From Pasteurella sp049670895 (GTDB lineage Bacteria; Pseudomonadota; Gammaproteobacteria; Enterobacterales; Pasteurellaceae), in assembly GCF_049670895.1 (NCBI RefSeq), contig NZ_CP187170.1: a DNA stretch of 64,000 nucleotides; one strand, 5' to 3'. Within the stretch, counting starts at the first letter, position 1, and the number at the start of each line of letters is the position of its first letter. Positions 1 to 9,062 of the stretch are shown one piece after another. Under the pieces are notes generated by a model, which worked only from the letters and a program-made list of their open reading frames with translations, was not told the DNA's origin and ran no database searches. Made by a program: the position numbers and the translations under genes.

Positions 1-1005
1 GTGGACAGCAATCCAATCGGCACTGGTCCGTTTGAGTTTGTGTCCTATCAAAAAGATTCAACCGTTCGCTATAAAGCCTTTGAAAACTATTGGCAAGGCA
101 AAGCCAAAATTGATCGTTTAGTCTTTTCTATTACACCAGATGCCTCTGTACGTTATGCGAAATTAACTAAAGGGGAATGCCATGCGATGCCTTATCCAAA
201 TCCTGCGGATATTGCCAAATTAAAACAAGACAGCAATATCACGTTATTAACGCAACCGGGATTAAATATCGGCTATGTAAACTTTAACGTACAAAAAGCC
301 CCTTTTGATAATGTGAAAGTGCGTCATGCCTTAAGTTATGCCGTCAATAAAGAGGCGATCATTGAATCTGTGTATCAAGGTTCGGGCAGTGTGGCTAAAA
401 ACCCAATTCCACCAACAATGTGGTCATACAACGATGATATACAAGATTATGAATACAACCCAGAAAAAGCGAAAGCCTTGTTAAAAGAAGCGGGCTTTGA
501 AAATGGCTTTGAAACCGATTTATGGGCAATGCCTGTTTCTCGTCCTTATAATCCGAATGCACGCCGTATGGCTGAGTTGATCCAAGCAGATTGGCAAAAA
601 GTGGGCGTGAAAGCGAAAATCGTGAGCTATGAATGGGGAGAATATTTAAAACGTATGCGTGCAGGCGATCATCAAACAGGGATGATGGGCTGGACAGGTG
701 ATAACGGTGATCCTGATAATTTCTTAAACACGTTGTTAAGCTGTAAAGCCGTGGCTCAAGGGTCTAACTATGCGAAATTCTGTTATGAACCTTTTGAGAA
801 GTTAGTAGCAAAAGCGGCACAAGTGACAGATCACGAGGAACGGGTAAAACTCTATAAAGAAGCACAAGTGGTGTTTAAACAACAAGCGCCATGGATTACC
901 ATTGCACATTCCACCACCTATTTCCCTGTTCGTAAAGAAGTGAAAAATTATGTCGTGAGTCCATTTGGTTTACATAACTTCTTTGCTGTGGATTTAGAAA
1001 AATAA
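1..1005 (+). CDS. dppA: Dipeptide ABC transporter substrate-binding protein DppA, 3' part
   Basis: Periplasmic solute-binding protein of the Dpp importer, which captures dipeptides and, in some relatives, haem, and delivers them to DppBC. The frame is open from the first base, so the apparent GTG start is only the window edge; the signal peptide and the first ~200 residues are missing. The visible part matches the C-terminal lobe of family 5 binding proteins: ITPDASVRYAKL near residue 44, MPYPNPADI near 62, NVQKAPFDNVKVRHAL near 96 and NKEAII near 116. It heads dppABCDF and is separated from dppB by 121 bases holding a hairpin. A haem-binding HbpA-like role is possible, but the downstream dppBCDF genes favour DppA. 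Confidence 0.88.
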   Translation: MDSNPIGTGPFEFVSYQKDSTVRYKAFENYWQGKAKIDRLVFSITPDASVRYAKLTKGECHAMPYPNPADIAKLKQDSNITLLTQPGLNIGYVNFNVQKAPFDNVKVRHALSYAVNKEAIIESVYQGSGSVAKNPIPPTMWSYNDDIQDYEYNPEKAKALLKEAGFENGFETDLWAMPVSRPYNPNARRMAELIQADWQKVGVKAKIVSYEWGEYLKRMRAGDHQTGMMGWTGDNGDPDNFLNTLLSCKAVAQGSNYAKFCYEPFEKLVAKAAQVTDHEERVKLYKEAQVVFKQQAPWITIAHSTTYFPVRKEVKNYVVSPFGLHNFFAVDLEK

Positions 1006-1031
1006 CATCAAATATTGATAAGACGACTGAT

Positions 1032-1060
1032 AACGTATCTACACCTGTTGTAGATACGTT
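1032..1060 (+). terminator. Hairpin between dppA and dppB (partial terminator or mRNA stabiliser)
   Basis: Perfect 11-bp stem (AACGTATCTAC at 1032-1042, GTAGATACGTT at 1050-1060) with a 7-base loop. Only a short T stretch follows, so full termination is doubtful. Such hairpins after a binding-protein gene commonly let it be expressed above the permease genes; that role is inferred. Confidence 0.6.
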
Positions 1061-1126
1061 TATCCACTTACTTCCCTCTATTTGTTGTCATACACCAAAA
1101 CATAAAACGTAAATAGAGATTAATTC

Positions 1127-2131
1127 ATGTTTCAATTTATTCTTAAACGCATTTTCATGGTGATTCCAACCTTTTTTGCAATCACCTTAATTACTTTTGC
1201 TTTAGTGCATTTAATCCCAGGGGATCCCATTGAAATCCGTATGGGAGAACGTGGCTTGTCGCCTGAAATTCATGCACATATGATGGCACAGTTAGGCTTA
1301 GATCGCCCTTTACCTGAACAATATTTCAGTTATATCAAAGGGGTGTTACAAGGGGATTTAGGCAATTCTTTTCGTAACAATGAACCCGTGCTAAAAGAAT
1401 TTTTTACCCTGTTTCCTGCCACAGTTGAGTTGGCATTTTTCGCCCTGTCGTGGTCGTTATTTTTCGGCATTATTTTGGGGGTGATTGCAGCGGTGAAAAA
1501 AGACTCCTGGATTTCCCATGTGGTGACTTCTCTATCCTTAACAGGGTATTCCATGCCTATTTTCTGGTGGGGGTTAATTTTAATTTTGTATTTTTCCACC
1601 CCCTTAGGCTTACCCGCATCGGGACGCTTGCCCGCAGAATATTGGATCGAGGCAGATACAGGCTTTATGCTCATTGACACCTGGCGTTCAGATGAACCTG
1701 GTGCATTTTTGGCTGCGATAAAATCCCTCGTGCTCCCTTCCATTGTGCTCGGTACGATTCCTTTAGCCATTATTACCCGTATGACCCGTTCTTCTATGTT
1801 AGAAGTGTTAGGTGAAGATTATATTCGCACCGCCAAAGCCAAAGGATTGAATACCACACGTGTTGTGATGATCCATGCGTTACGCAATGCCTTAATTCCT
1901 GTGGTGACCATTGTGGGGTTGATTATTGGGCAATTATTGTCTGGTGCGGTATTAACAGAAAATATTTTCTCGTGGCCGGGCATTGGGAAATGGGTGATTG
2001 ATGCCATTAACGCTCGAGATTACCCTGTCTTACAAGGTGCAGTGCTAATTATTGCGACCTTGATTATTTTAGTGAATTTAATTGTAGACCTTTTATACGG
2101 TATCGTGAATCCAAGAATCCGCCACACTTAA
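1127..2131 (+). CDS. dppB: Dipeptide ABC transporter permease DppB
   Basis: Inner-membrane permease that pairs with DppC to form the translocation path. At 334 residues it has the usual DppB length. The N terminus (residues 8-30) is a membrane segment ending in the family motif ALVHLIPGDP, and five further hydrophobic segments follow. The cytoplasmic EAA loop that contacts the ATPases is at about residues 224-242 (GEDYIRTAKAKGL). An uptake-signal 9-mer begins on the last base of the stop codon (2131-2139). Second gene of the dpp operon, followed 60 bases later by dppC. Confidence 0.95.
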   Translation: MFQFILKRIFMVIPTFFAITLITFALVHLIPGDPIEIRMGERGLSPEIHAHMMAQLGLDRPLPEQYFSYIKGVLQGDLGNSFRNNEPVLKEFFTLFPATVELAFFALSWSLFFGIILGVIAAVKKDSWISHVVTSLSLTGYSMPIFWWGLILILYFSTPLGLPASGRLPAEYWIEADTGFMLIDTWRSDEPGAFLAAIKSLVLPSIVLGTIPLAIITRMTRSSMLEVLGEDYIRTAKAKGLNTTRVVMIHALRNALIPVVTIVGLIIGQLLSGAVLTENIFSWPGIGKWVIDAINARDYPVLQGAVLIIATLIILVNLIVDLLYGIVNPRIRHT

Positions 2132-2191
2132 AGTGCGGTCATTTTGAGAAAAGTTTTGGATTTTCCTTATGAATATTATCTGGAGTGATGT

Positions 2192-3085
2192 ATGTCTGTA
2201 ACGACAGAAATAACCTCGCCAGCACCGAAAACCCCGTTGCAAGAATTTTGGTACTATTTTTGCCAAAATCGTGGGGCGGTGATTGGTTTAGCTTTTATTG
2301 CCATTGTATTTTTCGCCAGCATCTTTGCAGCTTATGTGGCACCGTTTGATCCGATTGAACAAAATCGCAGTGCCTTATTATTGCCTCCCGCTTGGTTTGA
2401 AGGGGGACAAAGTGCCTATTTACTGGGCACTGATGATATTGGACGGGATATTCTCTCACGCATTATTTATGGTGCCCGATTATCCGTCTTTATTGGGTTG
2501 GTGATTGTGTTGTTATCTTGCGTGTTTGGGGTGATTCTCGGTTTATTAGCAGGCTATTATGGTGGCGTGATCGATACCTTTATCATGCGGTTTGTGGATA
2601 TTATGCTGGCAATTCCCAGTTTATTATTAACCATTGGCGTGGTAACCATTCTCGGCCCGTCCTTAATAAATGCCGCCATTGCCATTGCTGTGGTGTCAAT
2701 TCCAAGTTATGTACGTTTAACTCGTGCCTCAGTGTTAAGTGAAAAAAATCGTGATTATGTGATCGCCTCTCGTGTGGCAGGGGCTGGCGTGTTGCGTTTA
2801 ATGTTTATTGTGATTTTACCTAACTGTTTAGCCCCCTTAATCGTGCAAATGACCATGGGCATTTCTAATGCAATTTTAGAATTAGCCGCATTAGGCTTCT
2901 TAGGCATTGGTGCTCAGCCCCCTACACCTGAATTAGGCACCATGTTGGCTGAATCTCGTGGCTTTATGCAAACCGCTAACTGGCTTGTAACCATTCCAGG
3001 CCTTGCTATTCTTTCCCTTGTGCTTGCCTTCAACCTGATGGGTGATGGCTTACGTGATGCACTTGATCCAAAGTTAAAACAATAA
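2192..3085 (+). CDS. dppC: Dipeptide ABC transporter permease DppC
   Basis: Second permease subunit of the Dpp importer; 297 residues, usual for DppC. It has a soluble N-terminal stretch, a first membrane segment at about residues 30-52, then the family motif LLGTDDIGRDILSRIIYGAR near residues 77-96. The EAA loop that docks on DppD/DppF is near residues 180-198 (SEKNRDYVIASRVAG). The C terminus ends in the typical NLMGDGLRDALDPKLK. dppD starts 9 bases downstream, so translation is probably coupled. Confidence 0.95.
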   Translation: MSVTTEITSPAPKTPLQEFWYYFCQNRGAVIGLAFIAIVFFASIFAAYVAPFDPIEQNRSALLLPPAWFEGGQSAYLLGTDDIGRDILSRIIYGARLSVFIGLVIVLLSCVFGVILGLLAGYYGGVIDTFIMRFVDIMLAIPSLLLTIGVVTILGPSLINAAIAIAVVSIPSYVRLTRASVLSEKNRDYVIASRVAGAGVLRLMFIVILPNCLAPLIVQMTMGISNAILELAALGFLGIGAQPPTPELGTMLAESRGFMQTANWLVTIPGLAILSLVLAFNLMGDGLRDALDPKLKQ

Positions 3086-3094
3086 GGGGGAAAC

Positions 3095-4108
3095 ATGGCT
3101 TTATTAAATGTAGACCAACTGTCGGTACATTTTGGCGACAAAAATACCCCGTTCAAAGCAGTGGATCGTGTGAGTTATCAAGTCAATGAAGGCGAAGTGC
3201 TTGGCATTGTGGGCGAGTCTGGTTCGGGGAAATCGGTCAGCTCATTAGCCATTATGGGCTTGATTGATTATCCTGGGCGTGTTCAAGCAAGTTCATTAAC
3301 CTTTAACGGCACAGATTTATTGGGATTAAGCCCAAAAGCAAAACAAAAAATCATGGGAGCGGATGTTTCCATGATCTTCCAAGATGCGATGACCAGTTTA
3401 AACCCAAGTTTTACCGTTGGTTATCAAATCATGGAAGTGCTGAAAGTGCATCAAGGTGGAAACAAGGCAAGCCGTTATGCCCGAGCGGTAGAATTGCTCA
3501 CCTTAGTGGGGATTCCTGATCCTGAATCTCGTTTAGAGGTTTATCCGCATCAATTATCTGGTGGCATGAGCCAACGTGTGATGATTGCCATGGCGATTGC
3601 TTGCAATCCGAAATTATTGATTGCCGATGAACCCACAACCGCATTAGATGTGACCATTCAAGCACAAATCATTGACTTATTATTAACCTTACAACGCAAA
3701 GAAAATATGGCGTTGATTTTAATTACCCATGATTTGGCGTTAGTGGCAGAATCTGCCCATCGCATTATTGTGATGTATGCAGGCCAAGTGGTAGAAGAAG
3801 GAAAAGCGGAAGACATCTTTACCGCCCCACTTCACCCTTATACACAAGCATTATTAAAAGCCTTACCCGAATTTTCGGAAGGAAAATCCCGTTTACAATC
3901 CTTACCCGGCGTGGTGCCTGGCAAATATGATCGCCCAACAGGCTGTTTACTCAACCCCCGTTGTCCATACGCAACAGAGCAGTGTCGTCAGCAAGAACCA
4001 GAGATGAAAATGCTCGAGGGACGACAAGTCAAATGCCACACACCATTAGATGCCACAGGTAAACCCACTCGTGTCATCCGTGAAACAGTTGGGGGAGACA
4101 GATTATGA
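3095..4108 (+). CDS. dppD: Dipeptide ABC transporter ATP-binding protein DppD
   Basis: One of two cytoplasmic ATPases that power dipeptide import. Walker A GESGSGKS is near residues 40-47, the ABC signature LSGGMSQRV near 154-162, Walker B LLIADEPTTALD near 174-185 and the switch histidine in LITHDLALV near 208. The C-terminal oligopeptide-transporter extension holds a cysteine-rich patch (GCLLNPRCPYATEQC), as in other Dpp/Opp ATPases. SD AAGGGGGAAAC lies just before the ATG. Its stop overlaps the dppF start in an ATGA junction, which implies translational coupling. Confidence 0.96.
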   Translation: MALLNVDQLSVHFGDKNTPFKAVDRVSYQVNEGEVLGIVGESGSGKSVSSLAIMGLIDYPGRVQASSLTFNGTDLLGLSPKAKQKIMGADVSMIFQDAMTSLNPSFTVGYQIMEVLKVHQGGNKASRYARAVELLTLVGIPDPESRLEVYPHQLSGGMSQRVMIAMAIACNPKLLIADEPTTALDVTIQAQIIDLLLTLQRKENMALILITHDLALVAESAHRIIVMYAGQVVEEGKAEDIFTAPLHPYTQALLKALPEFSEGKSRLQSLPGVVPGKYDRPTGCLLNPRCPYATEQCRQQEPEMKMLEGRQVKCHTPLDATGKPTRVIRETVGGDRL

Positions 4109-5094
4109 TCAAAGAAACACAACCACATCAGCCCCCATTGCTTGATGCCATTGGGTTAAAAAAATATTATCCCGTCAAAAAAGGGATGTTTGCCCCCACG
4201 AAATGGGTTAAAGCCATTGATGGCGTGTCGTTTACCTTAGAGCGAGGCAAAACCCTTGCCATTGTAGGTGAGTCTGGCTGTGGAAAATCCACCCTCGGGC
4301 GTATGCTCACCATGATTGAATCACCAACAGAAGGGGATTTATTTTATAAAGGGCAAAACTTTTTGGTTAACGATAAAGAAACACAACGTTTACGCCGTAA
4401 AAAAATCCAAATTGTTTTCCAAAATCCCTATGCGTCTTTAAATCCTCGTAAAAAAGTGGGAGCGATTTTAGAAGAGCCGTTGTTGATTAACACGAATTTA
4501 TCTGCCAAAGCCCGCAAAGAAAAGGTGCTAGAAATGATGGCAAAAGTGGGATTAAAAGCGGAATTCTACGATCGTTATCCACATATGTTTTCAGGTGGAC
4601 AACGCCAACGTATTGCTATCGCAAGGGGCTTAATGCTTCAGCCTGATATTGTTGTGGCAGATGAGCCTGTTTCCGCATTAGACGTGTCGGTGCGGGCACA
4701 GGTGTTAAATCTGATGATGGATTTACAAGACGAAATGGGCTTGTCTTATGTGTTTATTTCCCATGATTTATCTGTGGTGGAACACATTGCCGATGAAGTG
4801 ATGGTGATGTATTTAGGTCGCTGTGTGGAACAAGGCGAAACCCAAAAGATTTTTGGCAACCCACGCCACCCTTATACACAAGCGTTACTTTCCGCCACAC
4901 CACGCTTAGCGGCAACACATCGCCGTGAGCGAATTAAGCTCACTGGTGAGTTACCGAGTCCACTTAATCCGCCTGTGGGCTGTGCGTTTCACACCCGTTG
5001 CCACAAAGCCACCGACCAGTGTCGAACAAGCCAACCAACCCTCAAAACCTACGCAGATGGCATTAAAATTGCCTGCTTTATGGTGGAAGAATAA
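4105..5094 (+). CDS. dppF: Dipeptide ABC transporter ATP-binding protein DppF
   Basis: Second ATPase of the Dpp importer, expected to form a heterodimer with DppD. Walker A GESGCGKST is near residue 54, signature FSGGQRQRIAIARG near 157, Walker B IVVADEPVSALD near 177 and switch histidine FISHDLSVV near 213. The C-terminal extension again has the cysteine cluster (GCAFHTRCHKATDQC). At 329 residues it is full length. It overlaps dppD by 4 bases and is the last gene of the operon; a paired uptake-sequence hairpin follows. Confidence 0.96.
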   Translation: MIKETQPHQPPLLDAIGLKKYYPVKKGMFAPTKWVKAIDGVSFTLERGKTLAIVGESGCGKSTLGRMLTMIESPTEGDLFYKGQNFLVNDKETQRLRRKKIQIVFQNPYASLNPRKKVGAILEEPLLINTNLSAKARKEKVLEMMAKVGLKAEFYDRYPHMFSGGQRQRIAIARGLMLQPDIVVADEPVSALDVSVRAQVLNLMMDLQDEMGLSYVFISHDLSVVEHIADEVMVMYLGRCVEQGETQKIFGNPRHPYTQALLSATPRLAATHRRERIKLTGELPSPLNPPVGCAFHTRCHKATDQCRTSQPTLKTYADGIKIACFMVEE

Positions 5095-5121
5095 CCCTAT
5101 TTCACCTGAAGGCAGACAAGA

Positions 5122-5168
5122 AAAAGTGCGGTGGTCATGAAAACTTTTCCAAAAACCACCGCACTTTT
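5122..5168 (+). terminator. Terminator built from two inverted uptake sequences after dppF
   Basis: A 14-bp perfect stem made of AAAAGTGCGGTGGT (5122-5135) and its complement (5155-5168). Both arms are Hin-type uptake signals. Paired uptake sequences acting as transcription terminators are well known in Pasteurellaceae. Confidence 0.8.
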
Positions 5169-5197
5169 GGGGAGTTGGGCGGTATGAAGGCATAAAA

Positions 5198-5217
5198 AAG
5201 CGGACTGTTGTCCGCTT
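5198..5217 (-). terminator. Intrinsic terminator of the recombinase-family gene
   Basis: 8-bp stem AAGCGGAC/GTCCGCTT with a 4-base loop. Read on the minus strand it is followed by a run of T, just past the stop codon at 5232. Confidence 0.75.
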
Positions 5218-5231
5218 GTGAAGATAGAGGT

Positions 5232-7184
5232 TTAAGGAATAAACAACGATAATGGACGTTGTTTGATGAGTTTCCAGAGGCATTTTGCGATATCGCACCA
5301 GCTATCGATTTGGGTTTCGAGGGAGCGAAGTGCCACCCAAAGGGCAATGGAAAAACTCACACATAAGTTGACAATACCGATCAGCAAGACGAAGCCTAAA
5401 CCTTGTAAAAACAGTTGCCATGTGAAATTGCCACTGATTGCCATATAACCTAAATTGGCAGAGGAAAACGCCACATGGCGAATATCAAGGGGTAAATTTA
5501 ATACATACCCCGCCACGCCTGTTAAGCCCAATAATAAACCAAAACAGAGGTTCCCCATAATGGAGCCATAATTATCATGCCAATATTGAGCAAACCAATC
5601 ACGGATTTTGCTAGGCAAGATACGGCGTAAAAGTGGGTGGTGACGTAACCGCATATTTGCGTTGAGATAATGACTGCGGTTGTCAAAATACCCCGCAATG
5701 ATACCCGAAAAGAATAGCCAAACCCCTGCAATGGCGGCAAACCATAAGGTGCCTTTCATGGGATCAATGGCTTTTTGTTGGTATAAAATCTCTGCTTCTG
5801 TTAATAAAGGCTGTCCTACATAATGCTGATACCCCAATGCCACTAAACAGGCAACGGAAATCGCCAAGGTAACATTCCCCAATACGGCAATACTTTGGGA
5901 ACGAAATACATCAATCAGCAGTTGGGCAAGAGTCATATTGACGGATTTACCTTGTTCGTTTTCCACCATGTCCGCAAAACGGGCGGCTGTCATCGCAGGC
6001 TGTTTGGTAGCAACGGTGCCATGTAAGATAAAAATTAAGGTGAAGCCAATGCCGTAATTTAAGCCTTCGGCAATACCACGCCAAACAGGGTCGGCAATCC
6101 AATCGCCCAAATACATTTTAAATAACGCCATAAATGCAATTAAAATGCCACCACCTGCCGCAGAATAGAACATACTGCGGTATTCTTTGCCATCTCGTGT
6201 GATGTAATGTTCACCATGATCGCTTTTGTTTTGTGTGATACTGCGTGCAAGCAGTTTTACGCTCTGTTTCCACAATGCCATGGTGCTGTGGCTTTCGGCA
6301 GAGGCGATCGCCAACATACCTGATAACATTAAAATTCGGTTTGGTATTAAACGTTCACTTTGAAAGACATCCATTAACACCGATAAACGTTCGAGGGTTT
6401 GGCGTAAACGAGTTAAGAGATGGGCAACCCCTAAGGTTGACCCTAAGCTGGCACAACGGCGTTGAATCCGTTCAATTTGATCCCAACACTGCTCAAACAT
6501 CACTTGCAAGTGATCATCGTTGTATTCTTCGTGTTTTTGTCTGGCTTGCACCCAATGACTCACTTCTCGATGCAAGGCAACAAAAGGGGAATCCGCATTT
6601 AATAAAGTCGGTTCTAGGCGAATAAGCTCGGGTTCCAGTTCTTCTGCCGCAATCCAAATGGCTAACATTTCAATGGCGAGTAACCCTTCATAACGTAAAT
6701 GGTTATGTACATTTTCTCGATCTTTGGCACTGCTTTTGGCAGATAAAATATCAAGCAAGTTCACCCATGCTTGAATAGGAATTGCTTTCATCCATTTCAC
6801 ATCACTTTTTTCGCAAAAAAGGATAAAGAAAATATCTCTTAAATCATTGAGATCTTTAAAGGCGGGATTGATTTTTTCATACAAACGCCCTTTAATTTCA
6901 CGCCCGAAACCTTCTCGTCCCCAAATACCACAGCTGACAAAGAGGGGGTAAAGACGCATTTGGCAAATCCATTGGCATAATGTGCTGCTGACCTTTTCAC
7001 ATAAGGCTTCATCTTGACTTAAAAGCTCGCTAAGTTGTTGTAATGCGGCGCTTGCGTGTTTTTCGCCTCCTGCTCGTAGCCATTGGCATAAGCCATTGAG
7101 TAAAGTGAACGCATCTTGCTTTTCAACTTGGGCTTGCAAAAAGGGAGCGATATTACGGGAATCTAAATTACATTTTTCAATCAT
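5232..7184 (-). CDS. Gcr-like 'site-specific recombinase' family membrane protein
   Basis: A 650-residue protein that resembles the conserved family usually named site-specific recombinase (Gcr type, COG4389-like). The first ~330 residues are soluble and rich in helices. The rest has at least six hydrophobic segments, for example near residues 343-362 (ILIAFMALF), 371-392, 432-450, 480-500, 560-580 and 600-625. No tyrosine- or serine-recombinase active-site motif is visible, and a multi-spanning membrane topology fits poorly with a DNA recombinase, so the family name should not be taken as function. It stands alone, convergent with dppF, with its own terminator. The family assignment is from memory of its sequence character. 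Confidence 0.65.
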   Translation of the reverse strand: MIEKCNLDSRNIAPFLQAQVEKQDAFTLLNGLCQWLRAGGEKHASAALQQLSELLSQDEALCEKVSSTLCQWICQMRLYPLFVSCGIWGREGFGREIKGRLYEKINPAFKDLNDLRDIFFILFCEKSDVKWMKAIPIQAWVNLLDILSAKSSAKDRENVHNHLRYEGLLAIEMLAIWIAAEELEPELIRLEPTLLNADSPFVALHREVSHWVQARQKHEEYNDDHLQVMFEQCWDQIERIQRRCASLGSTLGVAHLLTRLRQTLERLSVLMDVFQSERLIPNRILMLSGMLAIASAESHSTMALWKQSVKLLARSITQNKSDHGEHYITRDGKEYRSMFYSAAGGGILIAFMALFKMYLGDWIADPVWRGIAEGLNYGIGFTLIFILHGTVATKQPAMTAARFADMVENEQGKSVNMTLAQLLIDVFRSQSIAVLGNVTLAISVACLVALGYQHYVGQPLLTEAEILYQQKAIDPMKGTLWFAAIAGVWLFFSGIIAGYFDNRSHYLNANMRLRHHPLLRRILPSKIRDWFAQYWHDNYGSIMGNLCFGLLLGLTGVAGYVLNLPLDIRHVAFSSANLGYMAISGNFTWQLFLQGLGFVLLIGIVNLCVSFSIALWVALRSLETQIDSWCDIAKCLWKLIKQRPLSLFIP

Positions 7185-7338
7185 AACGTTTTATATCTCG
7201 CATAAAAGGGCGTATAGCATAAATGAGTTAACTGAGAAAAAAAACAATTTGTTGTTAAAAAATCAACACAGGAAAGAATATAGGAAAGCAAAGTGCGGTG
7301 CTTTTTTAATTTTTTTATTCGTAAGCACAAGACGGAGG

Positions 7339-7360
7339 CAAGGTGGGCAACCCCACCTTG
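7339..7360 (-). other. Strong hairpin downstream of ftsX
   Basis: Perfect 9-bp stem CAAGGTGGG/CCCACCTTG with a 4-base loop in the 210-base gap between ftsX and the recombinase-family gene. No T run follows directly on the minus strand, so it could be a Rho-independent-like end, an mRNA 3' stabiliser, or part of a promoter region for the next gene. An uptake-signal 9-mer lies nearby at 7291. Confidence 0.45.
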
Positions 7361-7394
7361 AAGAAATGAAATGAAACATTCAGACCATGGTGCG

Positions 7395-8333
7395 TTAGCT
7401 TTTTTTCTCCAACAAGGCAATATGGCGTGTGGCAGCAAGCCATGCACTGAGGTAACCGACGAAAACGCACACGATCAAGGTAAATAAAAATTCGGCGAAA
7501 TTGAGGCTGTTCAATTCAAAACTGACGGCAAAAATATCCGTCACATATTTAACCGCACTGGTGAAATAGCCGATCACTAACGCACTTAACAAGCAAGCAA
7601 ATAAGCCGCCTAAAACGGCGTAAATCATGCCTGTGTATAAAAATGGACGTAGGACAAATTGATCTGTTGCCCCTAATAATTTCATGACTGCAATATTGGC
7701 TTGGCTGCTGTACACATCCGAGCGAATGCTGTTGCCAATCACTAAAAACACGGCTAATGCCATTAATAGTGCACAAAAAATCGCGACATGTGCCACTAGC
7801 CATGTCAGAGCGGTGAGTTTTTCTAGCCAATCATTATCTAAACGGACTTCTTGCACCCCTTTGATTTTATCGAGGTTCTGACGCAATGTTGCTCGCTTTT
7901 GCGAGGCATGATATTGTGCCGTGGGCTTCACCATCACCACCGCAGGCAGGGGATTATCATCTAAAATATCCAATTCGTGGTTAAAGCCAGACCAATCCCG
8001 AAACGCCTTTAAACTTTCTTGTCGTGAAATATAGTTTAATGACGCCACGCCGTCTTGTTGACGGATTTTTTCCACCACCACATTGGCATCTTCTTCACTT
8101 AAGGTTTTGTGTAAATACACGGTGAGTTCACTTTCTGGGTAAAATGCCGTCGTGGCATGATGAATATTTTTCCATAATAAATAGCTGACCAAAGGAATGG
8201 TGAGGGAAACCCCAATCACCAGAATGGTCAGCAACGTGCCAAAACGGCGTTTCATTAAATCGGCAAACACGCCTCGTAATACATACTGGATTTGAACCCA
8301 AAAAGGTGCATCAATACGACGAGCAGTCATCAT
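7395..8333 (-). CDS. ftsX: Cell division protein FtsX
   Basis: Membrane partner of FtsE. In E. coli FtsEX recruits the activator EnvC and controls septal peptidoglycan hydrolysis. Topology fits: one membrane segment near the N terminus (TLLTILVIGVSLTIPLVSYLLW), a periplasmic domain of about 120 residues with the family motif NPLPAV, then three C-terminal segments. The longest frame starts at 8363 inside ftsE. I prefer ATG 8333 (or 8330), because AAGGGG of the ftsE stop region is correctly spaced before it. No septal signal peptide is present. Third gene of ftsY-ftsE-ftsX. Confidence 0.92.
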   Translation of the reverse strand: MMTARRIDAPFWVQIQYVLRGVFADLMKRRFGTLLTILVIGVSLTIPLVSYLLWKNIHHATTAFYPESELTVYLHKTLSEEDANVVVEKIRQQDGVASLNYISRQESLKAFRDWSGFNHELDILDDNPLPAVVMVKPTAQYHASQKRATLRQNLDKIKGVQEVRLDNDWLEKLTALTWLVAHVAIFCALLMALAVFLVIGNSIRSDVYSSQANIAVMKLLGATDQFVLRPFLYTGMIYAVLGGLFACLLSALVIGYFTSAVKYVTDIFAVSFELNSLNFAEFLFTLIVCVFVGYLSAWLAATRHIALLEKKS

Positions 8334-8340
8334 TTTCCCC

Positions 8341-8991
8341 TTAACGTAAATAACCTTGCTCAAGCACTAAGCAGGGTTTTGGTTTTTGCTGAATAATGCC
8401 TAAATCATGGGTGGCAATCAGCACAGTCATACCGAGCTGATTGAGGTCTTCAAACAAACTAAAAATCTCAACGGATAAGGCGTTATCTAAATTCCCCGTT
8501 GGCTCATCGGCTAATAACAGCTGAGGTTTATGCACAATCGCCCGTGCAATATCCACCCGTTGCTGTTCCCCACCAGAAAGATGAACAGGTAAGTGATGTG
8601 CCCGATCACGCAAGCCCACACGATCTAAGGAAGCGAGTGCTCGAGTTTCCGCTTCTTTCGGATGAATGCCTGCAATAATCAGAGGCAATGCCACATTATC
8701 GACAATGGAACGATCCACTAATAAGCGATAATCTTGATGCACCATGCCGATTTGACGGCGTAAAAAAGGGATTTCATGGGAAGAAAGACGAGTAATATCA
8801 TGGCCGTTAAACCAAATTTGCCCGCCATTAGCACGCTCCATGCCCATAATTAACTTCAACAAGGTGCTTTTCCCCGCACCAGAATGCCCGACAACATAGG
8901 TCATACTGCCCACAGGTAAATGAAAGCTTACATTTTGTAATGCAGGCTTGCCGCCAAGATAGGCTTTACTGACATTTGAGAATCTAATCAT
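8341..8991 (-). CDS. ftsE: Cell division ATP-binding protein FtsE
   Basis: Cytoplasmic ABC ATPase that couples ATP turnover to FtsX at the divisome. 216 residues, full length. Walker A GHSGAGKST near residue 35, Q-loop in VHQDYRLL near 84, signature LSGGEQQRVDIARA near 138, Walker B LLLADEPTGNLD near 158 and switch histidine IATHDLGII near 192. It lies 71 bases after ftsY and its end abuts ftsX, the standard ftsYEX order. Confidence 0.96.
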   Translation of the reverse strand: MIRFSNVSKAYLGGKPALQNVSFHLPVGSMTYVVGHSGAGKSTLLKLIMGMERANGGQIWFNGHDITRLSSHEIPFLRRQIGMVHQDYRLLVDRSIVDNVALPLIIAGIHPKEAETRALASLDRVGLRDRAHHLPVHLSGGEQQRVDIARAIVHKPQLLLADEPTGNLDNALSVEIFSLFEDLNQLGMTVLIATHDLGIIQQKPKPCLVLEQGYLR

Positions 8992-9062
8992 TATTTCATC
9001 TTACTTATCGTATTATCATTGATATCAAGCGGGCTTGATCCCTTCACATTGAGTAAATGCGA

